Source: Flagellimonas aquimarina (GTDB lineage: Bacteria > Bacteroidota > Bacteroidia > Flavobacteriales > Flavobacteriaceae). From it: DNA of 64,000 nucleotides. The notes under the pieces were generated by a model. The model did no database searches, was not told the DNA's origin, and was given only the letters and a program-made list of their open reading frames with translations. The position numbers and the translations under genes were made by a program. Positions 51,989 through 63,900 of this stretch are shown here, in pieces. Positions within the stretch are counted from its first letter, which is position 1. The number at the start of each line of letters is the position of its first letter. The stretch spans positions 682,001 through 746,000 of the forward strand of contig NZ_QGEG01000001.1 in NCBI RefSeq assembly GCF_003149745.1, given 5' to 3'.

Positions 51989-54900
51989 ATGACCAATCAA
52001 TTTCTTAAAACAGCACTTTGCCTTATCGGCATATGGTTTATAGGCTTTAAAGGTCAAGCCCAGGAAGTGCCCTTTACAGCCAGACTTACTGACGGCGCGG
52101 GCAACAACTACATCAACATAAAGGGTGACTATACCTTCTTGTCCAATAGTGTAATGAACCGCGTTTTCTCTAACGGAACGGGCGTGAACACACCATATAA
52201 TGGTAATGGAAGTAACAACAGTCTACATATTGAATATGTGGATATAGATTCCGACCCAACTACATACAGTTCCAGTAGTTCCACTTTGTCCGTTCCGGAT
52301 TGTTCCCAAATATATTGGGCTGGTCTATATTGGGCTGGTAACTATGATGAGGAGAGGAAAAACCAAGCGGGTGATTTTAATAATAATTTTACAGTAGACA
52401 ATAATCATTATGATGTCACGGCCATAAAATTTATGGTACCCGGAGGCAGTTATGTAGACATTGTTGCAGATAACAATCCAGATCCAGTAGGAGATGAAGA
52501 TGCCATTATTGTTGATGGTTATAACATTCTTCCCAATGATCCTTATGTATGCTATAAAAATGTAACGCCACTATTACAGGCGCTTGCCGATCCTGAGGGA
52601 GAATATACTGTTGCAAACGTTAGGGGGACAAGAGGGTCAACAAATCACGGTGCTGCCGGATGGACTTTAGTGGTCATTTATGAAAACCCAACCCTCACTG
52701 GAAAATATATTTCTGTCTTTGATGGGTATGAAGGAATAACCACACAATCTGGTAACAGAACGGCCGACATCACAGTTTCTGGTTTCAACACCATTCCTGT
52801 TGGACCTGTAAATGCAAGAATTGGAGTAAGTGCGCTAGAAGGTGAGACTTCTCTTTCTGGTGATACTTTTGGAATTATATCAAACAGTAGTGCAACCTTC
52901 ACAGATATTACAAATGCGGCCAACCCAAACAATAACTTCTTTAATTCAACCATTTCAGAAGACGGGGTCAATGTCGCTACAAGAAACATAAACAGTACCA
53001 ACGCCATTGGTTTTGATTCGGATGTTTTTGACTTAAACAATCCAAGCAATAGTATTATTGACAATGGTGATAACAGTGCAACTCTTAGACTTGGAACGAG
53101 TGGTGACTGGTTCGCTTCTTTTCTGGTCGCCTTTGGTGTCGAGATCATTGAGCCAGACATTGTTCTAGAGAAAAAGGTGGAAGATATTGCCGGTACTGAT
53201 ATTACAGGTCTCGGCGTTAATCTGGGCCAAGTTCTGGATTATGTTCTTTCCTTTGTAAATACAGGTAATGATGACGCAACCAATTATGTCATAAGGGATA
53301 TTCTTCCAGCAAATGTAACCCTAGATGAAACCACCATAACGGTGCCCGCAGGCGTAACATATACTTATGATTCAGTTACTAGGGAAGTCGTCTTCTCAAT
53401 TCCTGATAATTTAGTGGAAGAAGGAGATCCTATTTCAGAAATTAGAATGCGAGTGCAAGTGGCTCAAAATTGTTTTGATTTTGTAGATGCATGTACAGAT
53501 ATTATACAAAACTTAGCTTACTCTACCTACGAAGGAGTAATAAACTCCAACCAAATTAGTGATGACCCCAGTGTATCCGATTTTGATGATTGCGGCTTTA
53601 CCACACCAGGGGCAACCAACTTTTTACTTGATGACTTAACGGCTTGTAGCTTTACTAGTACAGCAGAATTATGTGGTGCAGATGTCTTATTGGATGCAGG
53701 GGATAATTTTGATTCCTATACCTGGTATTTGGATGTGGATGGATCAGGGACAATAACCGCTGGTGATACAGTTGTAACGGATGCGGATGCGGATGCGGAC
53801 CCTAGTACACTTTTAGTGGACACTCCCGGAACATACATCGTGGACAAACAGGTGGCTGACCCTTGTAAGGACTTCATAGAAATCATAGAAGTTACGGTTT
53901 TTGGAGCAGGAGCAGGGCTTACCAATCCAATTACTGACCTAATAAACGATACCACCAATACGGTTGATGGAGAAATTTTAATCTGTCCAAACGATGGTAG
54001 CGAATTGCCAGAAATATTTCTGTGTGGTTTAAATGATACCGAACTTATACAAATTAACATTCCTGCGGCAAGCAGTATTGTTTGGGAACAATTGGATGAA
54101 GCCAGCTGCGCTGCTGCAACACCAAACTGTGCCAACACTAGCAACAGTTGTACTTGGAACGCAGTGGGTGCCGGAAATGATTTTATGGCTTCAGATGCAG
54201 GTGAATTTCGTGTTACCGTCAACTATGCAAATGGTTGTTTTAGAAGATTCAACTTTAATGTTTTTAAAAACCCATTAGATCCACAATACAATTCCAGTGA
54301 TATTATTTGTAACACCGATGGTAACATCACCGTAACCAATATGCCATTGGATTATGAGTACCGTCTAATAGACCAAGTATCAGGAACTGTTGTGGTCGGA
54401 TACAATTCAAACCCAAGTTTTGACATCACTACCAATGGTGCATATACCGTTGAAATGAGACAGCAGGGCGTAACGGATGGTTGTGTCTTTGTTTTGGATA
54501 ATATTGGTATCTTGGATAGAGATTTTCAGGTAGATGTTGTTCCTAGGGACACAGATTGTAATGGTTTGGGGGAGATAGCAATCTCAATTCTAAATGTAGA
54601 GCCTCAGTATTATTATGAAATCTCTCAAGGAGGAACAACGGTAGACACCTTTGGCCCTTCCAATGACAACAACTACACTTTCCAAAACTTAAATGATGGT
54701 GTTTATGACGTTGATGTTTCAACAGATGATGGCTGTGTTTATTCAGAGCAGGTTACCATTAATGATTTGACAGACCTTGATCTAACGGCAAGAGTTTCTC
54801 AACATATCACATGTAGAGAGGGTAATATTCAAATGGAATCTACAGGAGGACAAACTCCACATACCTATGCTATTTGGTCCTATATTGATGATGGGGGAAC

Positions 54901-57900
54901 AACAGTAACTTCCTACCCAACGGTTGGGGATATTCCAGCAAGTGAATACCAAACAAGTGTCATTTTTGACATTCTTGATCCGGGTGATTACACCTTTGTT
55001 GTTGTTGATAGAAACAACTGTTCTGCTTTTTCTAACACGGTAACCATTTTCTTTGAGCCAGCTGTTCAATATACCACGGCAGAGACAGACGAAACCTGTT
55101 TTGGCGCCAGTGATGGAACCATTTCATTTAACATGACCAACACCAACGGGTACCAAGTAACCTTTTTCTTGCTAGATTCTGGAGGTGTAGAAATTGATTC
55201 CAACACATCAGGAAGTTTTACAAATCTTCCTCAAGGAGATTATTCAGTTCGCTTAAACCAAAGAAAAGGAAGTTCTTCCTGTGATTATTTTGAAAACTAC
55301 ACTATTGGAGGACCAACCTCGGGCGTATCAGGAAACGCCGTTTTAATACAAGACTACACCTGCTTGCAGAATGGAATTATAGAAGCTCAAAATGTTATTG
55401 GAGGTACTGCGCCGTATGAATATAGCATTGATGGTGTAAACTTCGTCAATGGAGCAGGAGCAGAACGCTTTTCCAACCTTACAAACGGAGCTCATACCAT
55501 TACCATAAGAGATGCTAACAATTGTACATTTACCACTAATGCAATTACCTTAGACCCTCTAAATCCACCCACAGATTTAACCTTTACGGCTTCAACACCT
55601 AGTTGTCCTGCCTTAACATCAGATGTAACAGTAACAGTAGTTAACGGAAATGCACCTTTCGTATTTGAAATTACCGCACCGGCACCTGTTGCTGCAACTT
55701 CAATTACTGGCAATGCGGCTGATTTTGATGGCCTAGCTCCTGGTACCTACTCGTATAGAGTAACAGACAACAAAGGCTGCGTATACAACGAAACTTTTAC
55801 CATAGATCCTGTTTTTGAAATAACAGTTGTTGGACAATTGGTGAGCAACATTACCTGTTTTACAGATACTGATGGCGAACTTTTGTTTACCGTAGCAGAT
55901 TTTAATACCGATTTCGATTATAGCGTTACGGGTCCTGCAAACTTTTCAGGAAATGCACAAACCAACGGTTCAATTTCATTGACCGGTTTGGACGATGGAA
56001 CCTATACTATTGTTGTAACGGATAATCTAACAACTTGCACGGCAACTGCCAACGTAACAATAAATGCACCTCCCGCAGCACTAACATTAAGTGCTTCGGA
56101 AACACAACCAACATGTCCTACAGATGGAAGCGTAATCCTTTCTTCAACAGGAGGATGGGGTGGTAATACCTATAGCCTAACCAATCCAGATACTACACCT
56201 TTCGGCACAAATTCTACTGGTGCTTTTGGTTCGCTTACCCAAACAGGAACATATACTGCATCCGTAACCGATGCCAATGGTTGCGTGGTTACCACAACCT
56301 TTAATCTTAATCCAGCTATTGCGCCGGTACTTGCAATTGTTCCAAACGATACCTGCTATGATGATGCTATCGGGTTAACCCTTACCGCTAATGTAACTTC
56401 CGGTGGTGATGGCAACTTTGAATATAGCCTTAATGGCGGTGCTTTTGGGCCAAGCAACGTGTTTGCTGGTCTAACCAATGGAACGTATACTATAGATGTG
56501 AGAGACGGTAAAAGTTGTACAGATTCTGCATCAATTACCATAAATCCAGAATTAAGTGTCATTGCCTCCGCTCCAAACATTACTGCATGTGCAACCAGCA
56601 CTAATGTAAACATTACCGCTGTTGGAGGTGATAACAACTATGTATATGCAATTGTAGGTGATGGAGTTGCTCCGACACCAGGTGATTTTGCAACAACAAA
56701 CCCAGTCAGCATAACAGGCGCAGGGGACTATGATGTTTATGTACGAGACAATGCTGGTAATGCTGGCTTTTGTGAAGCTTCTTTTGATCTTACAATTGTT
56801 CAAGATGCTCCATTGTCATTGTCCATTGTAGACACTGGAATTCAGTGTAGTGGTGAGGCTCAGGCCACTATTACCATAACAGCATCAGGAGGAGAAGCTC
56901 CATTTGAATATAGTATTGATAACGGAACAACCTATCAAACTTCAAATACTTTTGTAAATCAGGCCGCTGGAAATTATGATATTAGGGTAAGGGATGCCAA
57001 TAATTGTGACATTTCACAAGCCCATAACATAACGGAGCCCTTTACGCTTTCCGCTTCAGCTGCAGTAACACAATTGGCAGAATGTAACCCAGGCCTAGGG
57101 GCTGAGGTAAGAATTACGAATGCTATTGGAGGTACAGCACCATATGAATACAGCTTTGATGGAGGCACAAACTATGTTGCCAGTCCAATTGGCTTCTTGC
57201 TTCCAGGAACCCACACTCTATATATTAGGGATGCAAACAATTGTACATTCCCAATGACGGTAACTATTGACCCAGAGCCAACCCCTCCAGGTGTAACGAC
57301 TTCAATAGATTACGAATGTGATGGTGAGGGAATAATTACAATAACTCCTGATAATGCAGGATACAGTTATACTTACGAGATTGATGCAACTCCAAACACC
57401 CCAAGCACATCCAATGTGTTTGATAATGTGCTGGTTGGATCGCACACTATTACCGTTAATTATACAAACAATACACCCCCTGCGCCAAGTGTGCTGTTAA
57501 CTGAAGATTTTGGTGTTGGGCCCAACATTCCAATCCCCGAAGTCGATACTGCTTTCTACTGTTATGAATCTCAGGATGCCTCTCTGGGTACATGTCCGGA
57601 CGCCAACTTCCAGATCAATGATTTACAATATAGTGTTACCAGCAATATTGTAGCTCCTTTTGGTGCTTGGACAAGTCCAAACGATGCGTCCCTGACTCCT
57701 AACGGAAGATATTTAGCCGTAAACGTAGGTAACCCTGGAGTAAACACCGTTGTCTATTTTAAAGAAGATGTTGAGGTAATTCCCAATAGAGATGTCGAGT
57801 TTTCCTTAGCGGTATTTAACTTAGTTGATCAAGGTAGTGGTCTTATCGAACCCAACATCCTTGTAGAGCTTGTTGATCCATTTGGGGTGGTTATTTCTAG

Positions 57901-60900
57901 TGGAACAACAGGTTTAATTCCAGAAAATACCGGTCCTAACGACTGGCAAAACCTTACAATACCTGCGCTAAATCCAGGCGCAAACACCACAATTGATATC
58001 GTTATTAGGACCATTGCTACGGGCACCAGTGGAAATGATGTTGCCATTGATAATATACAAGCTACCCAAACTCCTGAAGTTTGTGCTGGAACATTGACCG
58101 TAGATGTTGAAGTAGAGGCCGGAAATGCTTTTGGAGCTTCAATAACCGGTTTTTCAGATATTACCTGTAATGCAGCCAATGACGGGACAATCACTTTTGA
58201 AGTAGAAAACTTCGACGCTGTAAATGGTTTTGAATATAGACTAGGAGGAGCAGGGCCATATACTACTGCTTTTGCAAGTCCAGTAACAATTTCAGGCCTT
58301 CCAGCTGCAGCTCCTCATAACATTGAGGTTAGAGATGTATTGGACAATACTTGTTCTATTCCATTAACACAAGCGTTAGCTGAACCTGTTGTTCTAGAGA
58401 CAACAGCAGTGATTACTGATGGCATAACCTGTATAAATGGAGGTGCAACCATTACGGCCTCTGTTACCGGGGGAACGCCGGCATATGAGTACCAATTAGA
58501 AGATGGTGTTGGCGGAGTGATTACTGCCTACCAAAATTCAACAATATTCTCAGGTCTTGCAGCCGGAGATTATATCGTGCGCGCAAGAGATGCAAATCTT
58601 TGCGAGGACCCAATAGACACTGCGTTGACAGTTGCTCCATTTATTCCAGTCACCTATACTTTTACTGCCTGCTATGGTGGGAACAATGATGGTACAATCC
58701 AAATTGATGTGACTGCTGGAAATAATGATTATGAATTTAGTTTAGATGGAGGGCCTTGGGTAACACCAACTCCGTCAACTGCAACAACACATACATTTAC
58801 AAATCTTCCATCTGGAAATTACACCATTAACGTAAGGGATGGCTTTGGATGCACTGGAACATTAGAAAATGTCACCATACACCCGGCTCCAACGATTGAT
58901 GTTGTTGATATCAGCACTTGTGCCGATGGAAGCATAACCGTAACTGCCCCAGCAGCTCTAACGAATTTGGAATATGCATTTGTGCCAACAGCGACAAGCC
59001 CTACAGGGTTATTCTCTGCAACAAACACGTTTGCCGTAACAGCAGGAAATGATGGAGACTATGATGTTTATGTTAGAGATACCTCAGCAGCAAATGCATA
59101 CTGTGATTACGTTGAAACTGTAACCGTTAATCCTGCAACTCCATTAACTATTACCAATACACCAACGGACCCTCTTTGTCATGATGGTACAGGTTCCATT
59201 CTTGTTGATATTACTTCTGGAATCAGTCCATACATCATTCAGATTATTGACCTTGACAACGCAGGGGCTTCAGACCAAACAGATACTAATGTATTGACAA
59301 CCAGTAGAACCTACTTCAACCTAATGCCAGGAGATTACACTATAAATGTAACCGATGCCACAGGCTGTACAGTTTCCGAAACACCGGTAAATATTGCTAA
59401 TCCAGATGAGCTTACGGCTACAATTTTAGGTGTTACGCCAGCTACATGTACAGGAGATCCTAATGATTTTGGTTTTGAGTTCACTGCTTACCCAACTACT
59501 TTGGGAACTATTCAATTTAGCGCGGACGGAGGAACAACATGGGTTGTCAATACTACACCTGGAACCACTGACCAATTTACAGGATACAACTCTGGTAATG
59601 TCGTAAACCCTTCTATGCGAATAGTGGATGGGTCAAATAACACCGTATGTCAAACTGATTTTCCTCCATTTATCATTCCATATCCATTGGATGATTTAGA
59701 TATTACCATTTTACCAATTATTGTTAACTGTAACGAATTACAGGTAACCGTAAGAGGGCAGAACGGAACGGATCCTTATGAATACACGTATTCAGATGAC
59801 CCAGCAAACTTTAATCCCGCTACGGCCACATGGACAGCTCCTTTGCCATTAGGTACAACACATACATTTTTGGGGTTGGTGCCAGGTAGAACGTATACAT
59901 TCTATGTAAGGGATTTTGCAGGTTGTGTAAGGGAAAGTAGTGTCAATGTAAACGACTTAATTGCCATTCCGTTAGACATCACATCAACGATAACTCCAAC
60001 CTGTTCTGGAGCAACAAATGGAAGTATAACATATACCGTTACAGATACTCAAGCTCCTTTTGGACCGCAATTTAGATGGGAAGTCTTTGATATGAGTTCT
60101 GGTGCTCCTGTTTCCGTAGCTAATAGTGGAGGAAATGTTGCGTTTTCATCGCCACAAAATGTTACCATACCAGGTCTTGGTGCAGGAAATTACTTTATAG
60201 AAGTAGTTGAGGTAGACGGCGGTGGAGTTGATAGCTGTATTGGTGCTACTGAAAATGAATTATTGGAAGAATTGGATCCGTTAACAGGAACGCCAATTGT
60301 CCTACAAAATATAAGCTGTGATAATCCAGGATTAATCCAGGTTCAAAGTCCATTTGGTGGTGGCGGTACATACACTTATACTGTAACCGGACCAGCTCCT
60401 TTTGTTACAATCGTATCTACATCGGACAACCCAATAGAGATTCCTGCAAACTCACCTGCCGGAAATTATCATGTGACCATGGAGGATCAATATGGTTGTG
60501 CTGCGCCTTTAGGAAATGTTGCATTAACACTTACTCCAAACCCAACAATTGATGGAATCGTGGTGGACAACTGCACCAACCCGTCAACAGTTACCATATC
60601 GGTAACTAGTGCTGCCGCTCAGGTATTGTATTCTTTGGACAACGGAGCTACATATGCGGACAACGGAGGTATCTTCAATAATGTAACCGCCGGAACTTAC
60701 AATGTTGCCATTTTGGATAGCAATGGTTGTTCTGCTACAAGCACGGTTACGGTTCATCCTATTCTAGAGGTGGATATCGCACTTACAAAACTATTGGATT
60801 GTTCTGGAACTCCAGATGCCCAAATAACCATTGAGGTCCTTTCAGGTTCTGGCGACAACTTGGGGTTTGCAGGAAGCTACGATTACGAAATTGTTGATGG

Positions 60901-63900
60901 AACGGGAACTGTGGTGAGCAGAACTGCATTGCCAAGCAATCCTTTTGTCTTTAATACAACAACAGTTGAGAATTATACCATAACCATTTTTGACAATAAT
61001 ACCTCAACTCCCTGTACACGAGTATCAAATATAGCTGTTGACCCAGCAATTATGCCATCCTTTAGCATAGATTCAAACACTGATGTTACTTGTAACAGTG
61101 ATGATGATGGAACCATTAATGTAAGTGCTATTGATAATGGTATAGGCCCTTATGCCTTTGAAATTATTTCTGGCCCAGGAAGTGCCGCAGTGTTCCCAAT
61201 TTTGCCTGCTTCAAACAGTGCTTCGACGGCTTCGTTTGCTGGTCTAGAGGGAACCGCTGCTGGAATAACTTATACTATCGAGGTTACAGCAGCGAATGGT
61301 TGTACCACAACACTAACGCAAGTAATTACACAGCCTGATCCGATTACCAATGTGTCAACAGAAGTAGTTGAGTTTGGATGTGCCACTGGAAACAATAGGG
61401 ACAACGCAACCATTACCGTGAATACTGGGACTACTCCTTTGCCTACGGGACCAATTGTGGGTGGTAGCGGAACCTATGTTATCTATGAGTTTATTGAAGA
61501 AGATGACCCTAACACTGTTCCTGTTGAAGCCCCTGTAGTTGTTCAGTCTGGAGCAAGCAATGTATTTACTGAGACAGATCCTGCAGGTGGAAGCTATACC
61601 ATAAATGTTTATGACAGCAATGGTTGTTTTGCAACAGTAACGGAGACTATTAATCCATTTGATGAATTACTAAGCGCAAGCGTAGCAGTTGACGTAGCCG
61701 CTACTTGTGTAACCGGTGAAGACATCACTATTACCGCTACAGGTTCTATAACAACTTCTGTAACAACCCCAGCTAACTATGAGTTCAGACTTTTATCTGC
61801 AGGTGCTTTTCAACCTTCAGGAAGTTTCACTGGTTTGGCCGTAGGAACCCATAACTTTGAGGTTAGAAACACGGTGACTGGATGTATCATTGCTGTGTCA
61901 CATGAAGTCGTTGATCCACAAGTGCTTGATTTAATTGTGGTGAACACAACCAATATTACCTGTTTTGGTGACACCAACGGTACGGTTGAGTTTGATCTTC
62001 AAGATGCTGGTGCTGTAACTTATGCAAGCGCAACAAATTATACGCTATATTATGATGTAAACAACACGCCAACCAACTTGGCAGATGATGTTACTTCAAT
62101 TGGTTCAGATGCAGATGGTAGTTTCACTATAAGCACCCTGGCAGCTGGAACATATTTCATTGAAGTAGAGGATACAAACCCTCCTGGATCAGCTTGTACC
62201 TATACGCAATCATTTAATATTGCAGGTCCAAGTGTTGGCATTTCTGCAAATACCCAAGTTACTCCTGTAACTTGTGCTCTTGGTGATGGTAGTATCGAAA
62301 TTATTAACCCTGCTGGAGGATGGGGTAGCTATACCTACTTCGTAGATTTGGCTTCCAATCCTGCACCAACATTCCCTGGAAGTTATCAGGCTTCACCGCT
62401 GTTCTCTGGTTTAGCTGGTGGTGTTGGCCCAGGAACTGATTATCAGGTTTGGGTAGCAGATCAAAACGGATGTGAATTCCAGTTGCCAAATGAAAACTTG
62501 GTAGACCCTGCTCCAATTGTAGCTGATTTACAAATCAATCAAGAAAATTGTACTAATCTTCAAGGTGAAATTGAAGTAGTGGGTATTCCTGCAGCTAACC
62601 CTGTAACGGGTGGTCAAGGAAGCAACTATACGTATCAACTTGTTCGAAATGGAGCCAATGTTGGTTCTCCACAAACAAACCCTGTTTTCAGTGGTCTAGG
62701 TGAAGGGTCATATGAAGTGTATATAGAAGATCAATGGGCTTGTAATACCTTGGTTGGACCAGTAGTGTTGCTCAATGCGATGACTGCAACTCCAACTGTG
62801 GTAAAACCAATTGATTGTACCCCTGATCCAGGTGGACATGTGACCATTAATGTAACTGGTGGCTCTGCCAACCTAAACTACGATGTGGTTTTCCCTGATG
62901 GATTTACAACAGCAAACAATACATCCGGTGTGTTTACAGGGCTTGTACAACCAGGAACCTACACCTTTACGGTTACAGATGGGGATACTGTAACTCCATG
63001 TGTGGTTACGGTAACTCAAGATTTAGACGATAAAGTAGATCCCGTTATTACCAATGTGATTATGAATCCTGTAAGTTGTAATGGTGGTTCCGATGGAAGT
63101 CTTACTGTAGAATTGGATCCTGCTTCTGCAGTCAATCCGATTTATACTTACGAGCTTTACGAAACTTCTAACCTTGTTACACCATATAGAGCTGCACAAA
63201 ACAGTGCCATTTTTGATAACCTTCCTCAAGGAGATTATCGTGTGCGCGTAATTTCATCTAGGTCTTGTGATGATTTCCATGATGAAACCGTTACGGAGCC
63301 TACTGCTTTGTTGGTTTCTGCTTCGGCAACACCGTTCTTGTGTAACGCTAGTAATACGGTTAATACATCAACCATTACCGTTGCTGCGGGCGGAGGAACA
63401 GGGCCTTACTTGTACAGTATAGACAACGTTAACTTCCAGACCGCAAATACATTTGATGTAGTAGATACAGGAGCTGTACAAAACATTACGGTATTTGTAA
63501 CGGATGCCAACTCTTGTCCACAAACAGCAATAGTTGCACCTATTCAGCCAATTAATGTGTTCACTGTGGCAGTAACTCAAAACTTAGCAATTACATGTAA
63601 CAATGATGAGGAAGTTTTGATTACGGTTACAGATGATGGAAATCCTGCAAACAACTATACCTATGAATTGTTGCCAGTAGGCAATGCCTTGGGCACACTT
63701 ACAGGAACACCAACAAATGTTACCACAACTTTTGATTTAACCGATTCTGGCAGTTATACCTTCAGAATTACGGACACAACAACAGGTTGTTACGTAGATA
63801 CTGCTCCATATGAAATTCTTCCTTATGATTTGATTGAAGTGGTTGCGACAGCAACGGCTCCCGCCATCTGTTTTGGAGATACAAATGGAGCTTTAGAAAT

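Noticed and set aside
53716-54222. Minus-strand open frame of 168 codons inside the giant adhesin
   Set aside because: It mirrors the Thr/Asn/Asp-rich adhesin codons, giving Val/Ser/Ala-rich translation without motifs. The sense frame is continuous.
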